DNA of 35,256 bases from Nocardioides sp. (GCA_025936915.1 JAICSK010000007.1:1-35256), one strand, 5' to 3'; shown: positions 1 to 11,899, counted from the first letter of the stretch. Numbers and translations: made by a program. Notes: a model not told the origin generated them from the sequence alone.

Positions 1-505
1 AGGGCAGCGTGCCGTTCTTGCGGACCTCGGTGAGGCGCTCGGCCAGCGACTGCGCGATCTTGATCGGCAGCGGGAAGAGCTCCGCGGTGTCGTCGCAGGC
101 GTAGCCGAACATCAGGCCCTGGTCGCCGGCCCCCTGCTTGTCCATCGCGTCGACCGACCCGGTACGCGACTCGTGGCCGGTGTCGACGCCCTGCGCGATG
201 TCGCCCGACTGTCCGCCGATGGCGACCATCACGCCGCACGACGCTCCGTCGAAGCCCTTCTCGGAGGAGTCGTAGCCGATCCGCAGGATCCGGTCGCGGA
301 CGATCTGCTTGATGTCGACGTACCCCGTGGTCGTCACCTCGCCCGCCACGACCACGAGACCGGTGGTGAGCAGGGTCTCCACGGCGACCCGGCTGTGCGG
401 GTCCTGCCGGATCATCTCGTCGAGGACCGAGTCGCTGATCTGGTCGGCGATCTTGTCGGGATGTCCCTCGGTGACGGATTCGGAGGTGAAGAGGCGTCCG
501 GTCAC
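1..505 (-). CDS. metK: S-adenosylmethionine synthetase, N-terminal part (cut by window edge)
   Basis: MetK makes S-adenosylmethionine from methionine and ATP in the cytoplasm. Only the first 168 codons are in the window; the 3' end runs off position 1. The N-terminus carries the ATP-binding motif [12 protein letters not shown], and further in the [12 protein letters not shown] motif typical of the family. The start is GTG at 503-505, reading [13 protein letters not shown], with AGGAG about 13 nt upstream. It lies 89 nt downstream of coaBC, a spacing that leaves room for its own promoter; a TATCGT box (549-554, complement) is a weak candidate with no convincing -35. The order mihF-gmk-rpoZ-coaBC-metK is the usual actinobacterial one. 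Confidence 0.97.
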   Translation of the reverse strand, partial: MTGRLFTSESVTEGHPDKIADQISDSVLDEMIRQDPHSRVAVETLLTTGLVVVAGEVTTTGYVDIKQIVRDRILRIGYDSSEKGFDGASCGVMVAIGGQSGDIAQGVDTGHESRTGSVDAMDKQGAGDQGLMFGYACDDTAELFPLPIKIAQSLAERLTEVRKNGTLP

Positions 506-594
506 GGTGTCAGTGGCTCCTGGTTCAGCTGGCTGAGGATCGGCGGTCACGATAGCGGGCGGGCGGCGAGTGGCCAGGCCCGGTCGTGAGGTGG

Positions 595-1875
595 TCAGTC
601 GGGCCCGTGGGTCGTCGTATCCGGCTCGAGGCGGCGTGCGACCTGGTCCCAGACGGCATGGGCGAGCGCGGTCTTGGACCCCGGTGGTACGTCGGCCTCG
701 GTGCCGTCCGCGGCGAGGATCACGGCCTGGTTGTCGTCGGCGCCGAAGACGGCGCCGCCGCGGACGTCGTTGACGACGAGCAGGTCGCAGCCCTTGCGGG
801 CGAGCTTGGCGCGTCCCAGGTCGAGCACCGACCCGGTGTCGTCCCCCGTCTCGGCGGCGAAGCCGACGACGACCTGGCCGGGGCGCAGCCGTGCGTGGGA
901 GATCTCCGCGAGTATGTCGGGGGTCTGGGTGAGCTCCAGGGCCGGAGCGGAGCCGTCCGAGGCCTTCTTGATCTTCCGGTCGGTCGCGGACACCGGGCGG
1001 AAGTCGGCCGGCGCGGCGGCCATCACCACCGCGTCGGCGGACCCGGAGGCGGACACCACGGCGTCGCGCAGCTCCTCGGTCGTCTCGACCCGGACCACCT
1101 TCACCCCGGCGGGGTCGGGCAGGGTGACATTGGCGGCCACCAGCGTGACCTCGGCCCCACGAGATGCGGCGGCCCGGGCCAGGGCGATGCCTTGGCGGCC
1201 CGACGAGCGGTTGCCGAGATAGCGCACGGGGTCGAGCGGCTCGCGGGTGCCCCCTGCCGACACCACGACGCTCCGGCCGGCCAGGTCGGGCGCCGCGACG
1301 CCTCGCGCGAGGACGTCCTGGCAGATCGCGAAGATCTCGTCGGGCTCGGGCAACCGGCCCTTGCCGGTGTCGACGCCGGTCAGCCGGCCGACGGCGGGCT
1401 CGATCACCAGTGCCCCGCGCCGGCGCAGCGTGGCGACGTTGGCCCTGGTGGCCTCGTGCTCCCACATCTCGGTGTGCATCGCGGGCGCGAACACCACGGG
1501 GCAACGGGCCGTCAGCAGCACGTTGGTGAGCAGGTCGTCGGCACGGCCGTGGGCGGCCCGCGCCAGCAGGTCGGCGGTCGCCGGAGCCACGACCACCAGG
1601 TCGGCGGCCTGGCCGAGGCGCACGTGGGGGACCTCGTGGACCGACTCCCACACCTCGGTGCGGACCGGCTTCCCGGACAGGGCTGCCCAGGTGGCCTCGC
1701 CGACGAAGTGCAGGGCCGAGGCCGTCGGTACGACGGTGACGTCGTGGCCCGACTCGGTGAAGCGACGGAGCAGCTCGGCGGCCTTGTACGCCGCGATCCC
1801 ACCGGCCACGCCGAGGACGACAGAAGGCCGACCCCCCGCCTCGGTGGAGGCGCCGGGATCGGCCATGTCGCTCAT
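595..1875 (-). CDS. coaBC: Bifunctional phosphopantothenoylcysteine decarboxylase / phosphopantothenate-cysteine ligase
   Basis: CoaBC performs two consecutive steps of coenzyme A synthesis: ligation of cysteine to 4'-phosphopantothenate (C-terminal CoaB) and decarboxylation (N-terminal, FMN-dependent CoaC). CoaC shows [18 protein letters not shown] near the start and the substrate motif APAMHTEMW. CoaB shows [20 protein letters not shown] and the KIKK motif. The CoaC flap reads [14 protein letters not shown] and has no Cys, and PAMN is PAMH; from memory mycobacterial CoaBC looks the same, so I regard this as the actinobacterial norm. The chosen ATG at 1873-1875 gives 426 residues and lies 19 nt after rpoZ. 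The longer ORF in the track runs back out of frame over rpoZ. A second ATG three codons in is a possible alternative start. Confidence 0.95.
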   Translation of the reverse strand: MSDMADPGASTEAGGRPSVVLGVAGGIAAYKAAELLRRFTESGHDVTVVPTASALHFVGEATWAALSGKPVRTEVWESVHEVPHVRLGQAADLVVVAPATADLLARAAHGRADDLLTNVLLTARCPVVFAPAMHTEMWEHEATRANVATLRRRGALVIEPAVGRLTGVDTGKGRLPEPDEIFAICQDVLARGVAAPDLAGRSVVVSAGGTREPLDPVRYLGNRSSGRQGIALARAAASRGAEVTLVAANVTLPDPAGVKVVRVETTEELRDAVVSASGSADAVVMAAAPADFRPVSATDRKIKKASDGSAPALELTQTPDILAEISHARLRPGQVVVGFAAETGDDTGSVLDLGRAKLARKGCDLLVVNDVRGGAVFGADDNQAVILAADGTEADVPPGSKTALAHAVWDQVARRLEPDTTTHGPD

Positions 1876-1894
1876 GGTCGTGAGGAGGGTCGGC

Positions 1895-2224
1895 TCACTC
1901 GGCCGAGAAGCCGGCGTCGAGGGAGGCTGCCTTGCGGGCCTCCTCCTCGGCCGCCAGCTCGGCCGGGTCGACGTCCTCGCAGGTGAGCAGGTCGTCGTTG
2001 ATCTCACGGAGCGCGATCGACAGGGGCTTCTCCTGCACGTGGGTCTCGACCAGCGGCCCGACGTACTCGAGCAGGCCCTCACCGAGCTGGGAGTAGTAGG
2101 CGTTGATCTGCCGCGCGCGCTTGGCGCTGTAGAGGACGAGCTTGTACTTGCTGTCGGTCTTGGTCAGCAGGTCGTCGATCGAGGGGTTGGTCACGCCCTC
2201 GGCGGCGGGGGTGGGGGCAGACAC
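1895..2224 (-). CDS. rpoZ: RNA polymerase omega subunit
   Basis: Omega is the small subunit that aids assembly and stability of RNA polymerase. The 109-residue product has the expected core: [15 protein letters not shown], then [12 protein letters not shown] and [10 protein letters not shown], matching the Rpb6/omega fold. The C-terminal third is acidic and Ala-rich, as usual in actinobacteria. The start is GTG at 2222-2224 (V-S-A-P-T-P), with GAGG about 9 nt upstream; the track ORF begins further upstream inside gmk in another frame. It sits 26 nt after gmk and 19 nt before coaBC, so the three are probably co-transcribed. Confidence 0.95.
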   Translation of the reverse strand: MSAPTPAAEGVTNPSIDDLLTKTDSKYKLVLYSAKRARQINAYYSQLGEGLLEYVGPLVETHVQEKPLSIALREINDDLLTCEDVDPAELAAEEEARKAASLDAGFSAE

Positions 2225-2250
2225 TCGGGCAGCCTCACAGGAAGTCGGGA

Positions 2251-2841
2251 TCAGGATCGGCCCAGGTGGCCGACCATCAAGGCTACCAATTCCTCTGCGG
2301 CATCGTGAATTTCGGTGTTGACGACGGTGACGTCGAACTCCGTCTCGGCGGCCAGCTCGACCCGGGCCGTCGCGAGCCGGCGATCCCGCTCGTCGGCCCT
2401 CTCCGTGCCGCGCCCCTCGAGCCGGCGTACCAGCTCCTCCCAGCTGGGCGGCGCCAGGAACACCATGAACGCCTCCGGCATCACCGCATGCACCTGTCGC
2501 GCGCCTTGGAGGTCGATCTCGAGGAGGGACATCCGTCCGGCGGCCAGGGCCTCGTCCACCGGCGCCCGCGGCGTGCCGTAGCGAGCAGCGCCGTGGACGA
2601 CCGCCCACTCCAGCAGCTCGTCGCATTCGACCATCCGGTCGAACTCCGCCTCGGAGACGAACCAGTAGTGGACGCCGTGCACCTCGCCCGGTCGCGGAGC
2701 GCGGGTGGTCGCCGAGACCGAGATCCAGATCTCGGGGTGGTGTGCCCGGATGTCGGCCGACACCGAGCCCTTGCCGACCGCGGTCGGTCCGGCCAGGACG
2801 GTCAGCCGTGAACGACGAGCTGGCGCGTCGTTGTCGCTCAC
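2251..2841 (-). CDS. gmk: Guanylate kinase
   Basis: Guanylate kinase phosphorylates GMP to GDP with ATP, in the cytoplasm. The P-loop is GPTAVGKGS (residues about 18-26). The family sequence [19 protein letters not shown], which binds GMP, follows, then the region around [12 protein letters not shown] and the lid around RRLEGRG. The GTG start at 2839-2841 gives 196 residues, normal length. This start overlaps the mihF stop by 4 nt (GTGA), which supports it over the longer track ORF that runs back over mihF. It is followed after 26 nt by rpoZ. Confidence 0.96.
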   Translation of the reverse strand: MSDNDAPARRSRLTVLAGPTAVGKGSVSADIRAHHPEIWISVSATTRAPRPGEVHGVHYWFVSEAEFDRMVECDELLEWAVVHGAARYGTPRAPVDEALAAGRMSLLEIDLQGARQVHAVMPEAFMVFLAPPSWEELVRRLEGRGTERADERDRRLATARVELAAETEFDVTVVNTEIHDAAEELVALMVGHLGRS

Positions 2842-3158
2842 TCGCCGGGCGCGAACTCGCGCTCGAGTGCCGCCACCTGCTTGGCCCCGAGCCCCCGCAC
2901 CCGGCGGCTCTCGGCGATGCCGATCCGCTCCATCAGCTGCTTGGCGCGCACCTTGCCGACCCCGGGCATCGAGCACAGCAGGTCGACCACGCGCATCTTT
3001 CCGATGACCTCGTTGCGGTGACCCTCGTGGAGCACGTCCGAGATGGAGGCCCCGGAGTTCTTGAGGCGGTTCTTCACCTCGGCGCGCTCGCGGCGCGACG
3101 CCGCGGCCTTGTCGAGAGCCGCCTGGCGCTGCTCGGGAGTGAGCGGTGGAAGAGCCAA
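2838..3158 (-). CDS. mihF: Integration host factor, actinobacterial type (sIHF/mIHF)
   Basis: This is a small basic nucleoid-associated protein unrelated to the HU-type IHF of proteobacteria; homologues in Streptomyces and Mycobacterium bind and bend DNA and are needed for normal development or growth. The 106-residue product starts [17 protein letters not shown] and contains RAEVKNRLK and a helix-two-turns-helix segment [17 protein letters not shown], ending with [17 protein letters not shown]. The start is a TTG (3156-3158): the conserved N-terminus begins exactly there, and AAAGGA lies 6 nt upstream. The longer track ORF has no similarity before this point. First gene of the mihF-gmk-rpoZ-coaBC run. 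Confidence 0.95.
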   Translation of the reverse strand: MALPPLTPEQRQAALDKAAASRRERAEVKNRLKNSGASISDVLHEGHRNEVIGKMRVVDLLCSMPGVGKVRAKQLMERIGIAESRRVRGLGAKQVAALEREFAPGE

Positions 3159-3276
3159 GGCACATCCTTTGTCCGACGAGCACGGTGCCGATCCGGGCCG
3201 GCCCGGTCGACCCTCGTTGGTCCTCTGCCGGATCCTGGTCGCACCGTGTCCGACCGGGGGGAGTCGGCAGGGCGCC

Positions 3277-3306
3277 AATCTAGTCAGCAGGCACACGCAC
3301 GGGCAA
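3277..3306 (-). promoter_or_regulatory. Candidate sigma-70-type promoter for mihF-gmk-rpoZ-coaBC
   Basis: On the minus strand TTGCCC (3301-3306) is followed after 18 nt by TAGATT (3277-3282), a reasonable -35/-10 pair. Transcription would begin near 3270, giving a leader of about 110 nt before the TTG of mihF. It lies just beyond the terminator hairpin of the pyr operon, as expected for an independent transcription unit. Confidence 0.5.
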
Positions 3307-3326
3307 CGGGACCCCGCGCCCTCTCC

Positions 3327-3373
3327 GGTCGTCCGCTCGCCGGAGCACCCGACTTCGTGCCGGGCGGACGACC
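3327..3373 (-). terminator. Intrinsic terminator-like hairpin ending the car-pyr operon
   Basis: Two nucleotides after the lipoprotein stop, GGTCGTCCGC pairs perfectly with GCGGACGACC (10 bp). The interior can extend the stem (CCGG/CCGG and CAC/GTG around a short loop, with small bulges). There is no U-tract, which is common for actinobacterial terminators. Its place between the last gene of the pyr chain and the mihF promoter fits a terminator. Confidence 0.6.
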
Positions 3374-3375
3374 CG

Positions 3376-3819
3376 TCAGAGATCGAGCGGGGTGTGGCAG
3401 ACGTCGAGCACCTCCTGCTGCAGGGTGCCGAAGGCCTGCTGCGTGTCGCTCGCCGCGAGCTGGGCCGCGGCACGTCTGATGAGGGCGCGGTCCTCGGTGG
3501 TCAGGCCCGCGGGCGGGTGGGTCGCGTCGTACGTCGCGGGGTCGACGCCGGCGTGCCGCAACGCGGTGTCCAGCGCCTGGATCCGGGTCACCAGCAGCTG
3601 CCAGTCGTCCGAGACGTCGTCGGGCGCCCGCCCTTCGAGGTCCTCGAAGATCGGCAGGGCCCGGATCAGGGCCGTCGGGTCGTTGCTGTGCGCCAGCGAG
3701 CCGAGCTCGGACTGGTGGTCGCGAACGGCCGCGCAGTAGCTCTGACCGTGGCCGCAACCGCCGACCAGCGACGCCAGCACCAGCGTCACGGCGGTGACCG
3801 CTCCGCGACCGAGACTCAT
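3376..3819 (-). CDS. Small putative lipoprotein coupled to pyrF
   Basis: I do not recognise a family. The 147-residue product has a short hydrophobic signal (residues about 7-20) ending in a lipobox-like L-V-G-G-C with the acylatable Cys at 22, so it is probably a membrane-anchored, outside-facing lipoprotein. The mature part is mostly helical-looking, Ala-rich and acidic, with Cys residues near both ends (C29 region and the C-terminal VCHTPLDL) that could form a disulfide. Its ATG overlaps the pyrF stop by 4 nt (ATGA), so it is translated with the pyrimidine operon and is its last gene before the terminator. A role in pyrimidine metabolism is not implied by its sequence. Confidence 0.8.
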   Translation of the reverse strand: MSLGRGAVTAVTLVLASLVGGCGHGQSYCAAVRDHQSELGSLAHSNDPTALIRALPIFEDLEGRAPDDVSDDWQLLVTRIQALDTALRHAGVDPATYDATHPPAGLTTEDRALIRRAAAQLAASDTQQAFGTLQQEVLDVCHTPLDL

Positions 3820-4634
3820 GCGGTCAGCTCACGCAGCCGCCCGTTCAGGCGGTCGGCCGCCTCGGCCAGGCCTTCGGGTCCGACCCCGAGCAGCTCGCGC
3901 GAGGTGCTCGGCAGGACGTGGCCGACCTCGGCCCCGAAGACCCGCCGAAGGTCGTCGACGGTGCCGCCCTGCGCGCCGTACCCGGGGGCGAGCAGCGGTC
4001 CGTTGATGTCGAGGCGATGGTCTCCACGCTCGACGGTCGCGCCGACGACGGCCCCGAACGACCCGAGCGGTTCGGCGCCCTCGTTGAGCCATCGGAGGTG
4101 GTCGAGCACGCGGTCGGCGACCGTCCCGGCGCCGGTACGTGCCTCCTGCACCTCCGGTCCTTCGGGGTTGGAGGTCAGCGCCAGCACGAAGACGCCGGCG
4201 TCGTGCTTGCGGGCGGTGTCGACCATCGGGGTGAGCGAGCCGACTCCGAGGTACGGGCTGGCCGTGATCGCGTCGACCGCGAGCGGCGACGACGGGTCGA
4301 GGTAGGCGTCGGCGTAGGCCTGGCTGGTCGAGCCGATGTCGCCGCGCTTGACGTCGAGGAGCACCAGCGCCCCGGCCCTGCGACACGTCTCGATCAGCCG
4401 CTCCAGCACCGCGACGCCCCGGCTGCCGAAGCGCTCGTAGAAGGCCGATTGCGGCTTGACCACGGCCACGCGCGGTGCCAGCGCCTCCCCCGCCGTCAGG
4501 GCGAAGCGCTCCAGCCCCGCGAGGTCGTCGTCGAGCCCCCAGTCGTGCAGCAGGGAGGCGTGCGGGTCGATGCCCGCGCAGAGCGGGCCACGCTGCGCGA
4601 CGGCCGCGTGGAGACGGGCTCCGAAGGTGGTCAT
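3816..4634 (-). CDS. pyrF: Orotidine 5'-phosphate decarboxylase (type 2)
   Basis: PyrF decarboxylates OMP to UMP, the last step of de novo UMP synthesis. The 272-residue length and sequence fit the longer 'type 2' (mycobacterial) group. The active-site motif is LLDVKRGDIGSTSQAYADAY, with the catalytic Lys at about 96 and Asp residues around it; CAGIDPH near the N-terminus and GPLLAPGYGAQGG (phosphate-binding) near the C-terminus also fit. It starts with ATG overlapping the upstream pyrD-like stop by 4 nt and its own stop overlaps the lipoprotein start by 4 nt. Expression should follow the PyrR-controlled carA leader. Confidence 0.97.
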   Translation of the reverse strand: MTTFGARLHAAVAQRGPLCAGIDPHASLLHDWGLDDDLAGLERFALTAGEALAPRVAVVKPQSAFYERFGSRGVAVLERLIETCRRAGALVLLDVKRGDIGSTSQAYADAYLDPSSPLAVDAITASPYLGVGSLTPMVDTARKHDAGVFVLALTSNPEGPEVQEARTGAGTVADRVLDHLRWLNEGAEPLGSFGAVVGATVERGDHRLDINGPLLAPGYGAQGGTVDDLRRVFGAEVGHVLPSTSRELLGVGPEGLAEAADRLNGRLRELTA

Positions 4635-5482
4635 GCGTCGTCCTCTCCTGGGAGCGGGTCGGGTTCGGGGGCGAGCTCACGCGCGATCCGGAACGCCGAG
4701 GTCGGGTCGTGGAACAGGGCGGTCCCGACCTGGACGGCCCGAGCGCCGGCATCGAGGTGGGCCCGTGCGTCGTCGGCGTCCATGATGCCGCCACAGCCGA
4801 TCACGGCCGTGTCCGGGAGCGCTCGCGCCACCTCGGCGACGCAGCGGAGAGCCTGAGGCCGGATCGCGGGGCCACTCAGGCCGCCGGGCCTGCCGTCGGG
4901 CAGCGCGGCCGGGAGTGCGTTGCCGACCACGACCGCGTCGGCGCCGGCCTCGACGGCCGCCTTCGCGGTCTCGACCACCCGTACGACGTCGCTGCGCAGC
5001 TTGACCAGCAGGAGGACCCCTGCCCGCAGGTCGCGCCGGCAGGACCCGACCACGCTGGCGGCCTGGAACGGCTCACGAGCGTCGAACAGCCCCGACCCGA
5101 CGGGGTCGGGTACGGACAGGTTCACCTCGAGGGCGGCCACGCCGTCGGTCCGGCCGAGGGTGCGCGACAGCTCGGCGTACTCCCCGAGCGAGTGGCCGGC
5201 GATGCTCACCACGACCGTCGCCCCGAGCTCGACCAGAGGGGGCAGCTCCTCGCGGACGAAGGCCGTGACACCGGGGTTCTGCAGGCCGATCGCGTTGACC
5301 AGGCCGCTCGGCGACTCGACGATCCGCGGCTCGGCGCCGCCCGGTCGCGGCTGTAGCGTCACGGAGCGGGTGACGAAACCGCCCAGCTCCGAGAGGTCGC
5401 CGTACGCCGCGAGGTCGCGGCCGGTGCCGCCGCAGCCGGAAGCCGTCAGGACCGGGTTTCCGAACGGCCAGTCGGCGCTCAC
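4631..5482 (-). CDS. Class 1B-like dihydroorotate dehydrogenase paralogue with altered active site
   Basis: The fold is clearly that of the class 1B PyrD catalytic subunit: NPVLTASGCGGTGRD, SGLVNAIGLQNPG, GGLSGPAIRPQAL and the FMN-phosphate region IGCGGIMDADDA / AVQVGTALFHDP are all present over 283 residues. The key substrate motif is changed. Class 1 enzymes have N-x-S-C-P-N with Cys as catalytic base; here it is NLSVPDPVGSG (residues 121-131), so Cys becomes Val and the second Asn becomes Asp. The Lys touching FMN and orotate is Arg39 (VTRSVT). The surrounding frame is intact, so this is not a frameshift. GTG start at 5480-5482 overlaps the pyrK-like stop (GTGA). It may act on another substrate, be inactive or play a structural role; FMN binding looks retained. 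The fully conserved class 2 PyrD upstream should supply dihydroorotate oxidation. Confidence 0.88.
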   Translation of the reverse strand: MSADWPFGNPVLTASGCGGTGRDLAAYGDLSELGGFVTRSVTLQPRPGGAEPRIVESPSGLVNAIGLQNPGVTAFVREELPPLVELGATVVVSIAGHSLGEYAELSRTLGRTDGVAALEVNLSVPDPVGSGLFDAREPFQAASVVGSCRRDLRAGVLLLVKLRSDVVRVVETAKAAVEAGADAVVVGNALPAALPDGRPGGLSGPAIRPQALRCVAEVARALPDTAVIGCGGIMDADDARAHLDAGARAVQVGTALFHDPTSAFRIARELAPEPDPLPGEDDA

Positions 5483-6339
5483 CCCAGCGCCTCCCAGTCG
5501 ACCAGACCGCACCGGAACACCGGGCCGTCGACGCAGGCGCGTACGACGTGCGGGTCCCCCGCGTCGTCGAGCACCGGCACCGGGCAGCCCTGGCAGAGAC
5601 CGGTGGCGCAGGTCAGTGGACGCTCCAGCGCGACCTGGCAGCTGGTCTCCGAGCCGGCGACCGCGCCCGCGACGAACCGGAGCGTGGCCGTCGGCGCCGC
5701 GACGTACACCACGTCCACCTCCGGGAGCGCCCGGAGCACCGCCGCGGTCACGTCGCCCGCCGCGACCTCCACCTGGCCGACGCTGCGCCGGGCGGCGAGC
5801 GGCTCGAGGAGGTGAGCGTCGTCGGTGCCGCCGAGCACGAGCCGTACGCCGCAGCCGCGTTCGCGCAGCCGTTCGGCGAGCGACGTCAGGGCAGCCGCGG
5901 CGTACCCCTCGCCGACGAGGAGACACCGTGCGGGGTCCCGCGGCAGCGCGAACGGCCGCCCGAGGGGACCGGTGACGTCGACCCGCGCCCCTACCGGCAG
6001 CGCGGCCAGCGCCCGGGTGCCCGGGCCGCGCTCCTCGACCACGATCTCGACGACCGCACGGTGGCCTCCCATGGGTGCGACCCGGTGGATCCAGAACGCG
6101 CGCCGACCCAGATGGCCGTCATCCACCGACACCGCCAGGAAGCTGCCCGGCCGGGACCGCTCCCCCACACCGGGGGCGACCAGGCTGAGGTGGCGGTAGG
6201 CGCCGAGGGTCTTGGTGGCCAGCACCTCGGCGGTCACGTGCACCGGACCGGTCACGAGCCCGCGTCGTCGAGGGCCCTGTCGATCACCCTGTCGATCCGT
6301 CGGTCGATCCGTCGGTCGAGGGCTCACTCGGTCGGTCAT
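5479..6339 (-). CDS. pyrK: PyrK-like dihydroorotate dehydrogenase electron-transfer subunit (diverged)
   Basis: In class 1B dihydroorotate dehydrogenase, PyrK carries FAD and a [2Fe-2S] cluster and passes electrons to NAD+. The Cys set for the cluster is present: C244-x4-C249-x2-C252-x16-C269, within TCATGLCQGCPV and ACVDGPVF. The nucleotide-binding loop is poor: GGGxGxAP of the family reads VGEGYAAAAL here, and the FAD-binding RPxS motif reads RRAFWIH. So the cluster looks intact but the flavin and NAD sites are diverged, matching the changed partner PyrD. The ATG start (6337-6339) overlaps the pyrD2 stop by 4 nt; it adds a basic, repetitive tail of about 28 residues before V-T-G-P-V-H, where a GTG at 6253-6255 could be an alternative start. 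Confidence 0.85.
   Translation of the reverse strand: MTDRVSPRPTDRPTDRQGDRQGPRRRGLVTGPVHVTAEVLATKTLGAYRHLSLVAPGVGERSRPGSFLAVSVDDGHLGRRAFWIHRVAPMGGHRAVVEIVVEERGPGTRALAALPVGARVDVTGPLGRPFALPRDPARCLLVGEGYAAAALTSLAERLRERGCGVRLVLGGTDDAHLLEPLAARRSVGQVEVAAGDVTAAVLRALPEVDVVYVAAPTATLRFVAGAVAGSETSCQVALERPLTCATGLCQGCPVPVLDDAGDPHVVRACVDGPVFRCGLVDWEALG
6279..6326 (-). repeat. 12-bp tandem repeats inside the pyrK-like N-terminus
   Basis: Two perfect adjacent copies of gtcgatccgtcg (6291-6314) are flanked by two partial copies (6279-6290 and 6315-6326). In the coding frame they give a repetitive D-R-(P/Q)-(T/G) tail. The unit is a multiple of three, so copy changes would keep the frame. Confidence 0.8.
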
Positions 6340-7414
6340 CCGAGCAGTCCCTTGACCACGCGTCGCGGCCAGAGCGGTCCGCCGTAGACGAACGCGGTGT
6401 AGGCCTGCACCAGGTCGGCGCCCGCCCGCTGCCGTTCGCGTACGTCGTGGGCGCTGGAGACGCCGCCGACCGAGATCAGGGTGATCGCGCTGTCGTGGGA
6501 GCGCAGCAGCCGAAGCACCTCGATCGAGCGCCGCCGCAGCACGGGGCCGGAGAGACCGCCGGCCCCGATCTCCTCGACCGTGGCCGCGGGAGTGCGCAGG
6601 CCGTCGCGGGAGATCGTGGTGTTCGTCGCGATCAGGCCCTCCAGGGCACGGTCGCGGGCGAGCTCACCCACGGCGACGACGTCCTCGTCGGCGAGGTCGG
6701 GGGCGATCTTCACGCACAGCGGGACCGGGCGGCGGGCCGCGTCGTCGGCCACGCGACGTACCTCGTCCAGGAGCGGGCCGAGCCGGTCGACCGCCTGCAG
6801 CGAGCGCAGGCCCGGGGTGTTGGGCGAGGACACGTTGACGACGAGGTAGTCGGCGTACGGCGCGAGCAGCCGGGCGCTGGTGGCGTAGTCGGCGAGCACC
6901 GCGGCCTCGTCGTCCTCGGGGACCACCTTGGACTTGCCGATGTTGATCCCGAGCACCGGTCTGGTGGTGCGGCGTGGGACGTGGCCGATGGTGCCGGCGG
7001 CCCGGCGGTCGCGCCGGTCGAGCCGCGTGCTGCGCCGGGCGAGGCGGTGGGCGACGGCCTCGGCCCCGTCGTTGTTGAAGCCCATCCGGTTGACGATCGC
7101 CCGGTCCTCGGTCAGCCGGAAGAGTCGCGGTCGCTCGTTGCCCGGCTGGGCCAGCGCGGTCACCGTGCCGACCTCGACGAACCCGAACCCGAGGGCGGCC
7201 AGCGCGTCGATCCCGACGGCGTTCTTGTCGAAGCCGGCGGCCAGGCCGAGCGGGTTGCGGAACGAGAGCCCCATGGCCTCGACCGGGGCTGCCGGCGTGG
7301 CGACAGCGGTGCCGGCCAGCCCGCGCCCGGCCCGGATCGCCCGGAATCCCAGGTGGTGGGCCCGCTCCGGGTCGACCCGGCTGAGCACCGCCCGGAACAG
7401 GACGTCGTACGCCG

Positions 7415-7418
<4 letters not shown>
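6336..7418 (-). CDS. pyrD: Dihydroorotate dehydrogenase, class 2 (quinone-dependent)
   Basis: This enzyme oxidises dihydroorotate to orotate and passes electrons to membrane quinone. The 360-residue product has the class 2 N-terminal helical segment ([21 protein letters not shown]) for membrane association, the FMN-site [24 protein letters not shown] and the class 2 active-site motif [11 protein letters not shown] with catalytic Ser at about 198. NTTISR and [12 protein letters not shown] follow, then SVGGV and [11 protein letters not shown]. An Arg-rich insertion of about 20 residues (130-152) precedes the GINIGKSK strand. The start is GTG at 7416-7418, overlapping the carB stop (GTGA); the track's longer ORF runs back over carB out of frame. 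This is the only dihydroorotate dehydrogenase in the operon with an intact active site. Confidence 0.96.
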
Positions 7419-10749
<3,331 letters not shown>

Positions 10750-10750
<1 letters not shown>

Positions 10751-11898
10751 CAGTCGTCCCCTCGGTCCATCAGCCCGCAGAAGCGGTCGAAGAGGTAGGC
10801 CGCATCGTGGGGGCCGGCGGCGGCCTCGGGGTGGTACTGGACCGAGAAGGCCGTCAGCCGCCCGGGCTCGTCGCGGAGCTCGAGGCCCTCGACGACGTCG
10901 TCGTTGAGGCAGACGTGGCTCACCGTCGCGGCCCCGAAGGGAGTCGCGGTCGCAGCGTCGAGCGGGGCCCGGACCGCGAACCCGTGGTTGTGCGCGGTGA
11001 CCTCGACCTTCCCCGTCGTACGGTCCAGCACCGGCTGGTTGATCCCGCGGTGGCCGTAGGTGAGCTTGTAGGTGTCGAAGCCGAGGGCGCGGCCGAACAG
11101 CTGGTTGCCGAAGCAGATCCCGAAGTAGGGCAGCCCGCGTTCGAGTGCTCCACGCAGCAGCTCGACCTGTCCGGTCGTCGCCGCCGGGTCACCGGGCCCG
11201 TTGGAGAAGAACAACCCGTCCGGCGAGACCGCCAGCACCTCGTCGAGGGTCGCGGTGGCCGGCAGCACGTGGGTCTCGATGCCGCGCTCGGCCATCATCC
11301 GCGGCGTGTTCGCCTTGATCCCCAGGTCGAGGGCCGCGACGGTGAACCGCCGGTCGCCGACCGGCGGTACGACGTACGGCCGAGGCGTCGACACCTCGGC
11401 GGACAGGTTGGCCCCGGCCATCTCCGAGGAGACCCGCACCCGTGCGAGCAGCGCCTCCGGGTCGGACTCGGTGGAGGAGATCCCCACCCGCATCGCCCCG
11501 CGTTCGCGCAGGTGGCGGGTGAGCGCCCGGGTGTCGATCCCCGAGATCCCGACGACGCCCTGGTCGCGGAGCGACTCCTCGAGCGGCCGACGCGACCGCC
11601 AGCTCGACGGGATGCGGGCGGGGTCGCGGACGACGTATCCGGCGACCCAGATGCGCGCGGACTCGGGGTCCTCGTCGTTGAGCCCGGTGTTGCCGATGTG
11701 GGGGGCGGTCATCACCACGACCTGACGGTGGTACGACGGGTCGGTGAGCGTCTCCTGGTAGCCGGTCATCCCGGTGGCGAACACCGCCTCGCCGAAGGTC
11801 TCGCCCTCGGCGCCGAAGGACTCCCCGCGGAACGTCCGGCCGTCCTCGAGGACCAGCAGAGCGGGCGCCTCGGTGGCATCGATGACATGCAGCGGCAC
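10750..11898 (-). CDS. carA: Carbamoyl-phosphate synthase small (glutaminase) subunit
   Basis: CarA hydrolyses glutamine and channels ammonia to CarB. The N-terminal CPSase domain ([34 protein letters not shown]) is followed by a class I amidotransferase domain with the nucleophile in [16 protein letters not shown], the [13 protein letters not shown] segment and the His/Glu pair in QYHPEAA. The start I choose is GTG at 11896-11898 (V-P-L-H-V-I-D-A), because AGGAGG lies 6 nt before it and the upstream codons of the track's ATG are the PyrR leader itself. That gives 382 residues. It is the first gene of the seven-gene chain and is preceded by the PyrR-binding leader. Confidence 0.96.
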
Positions 11899-11899
11899 G

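Noticed and set aside
1500-1700. Missing Cys and PAMN to PAMH change in the CoaC half as a sign of inactivity
   Set aside because: As I recall, mycobacterial CoaBC carries the same changes, so this is the lineage's normal state.
3323-3345. Separate CTCCGG/CCGGAG hairpin
   Set aside because: Six base pairs only, and it competes with the much longer hairpin 3327-3373.
4631-5482. PyrD1 as a frameshifted pseudogene
   Set aside because: The frame is open over the full family length, motifs before and after the altered site stay in register, and both ends overlap neighbours by 4 nt.
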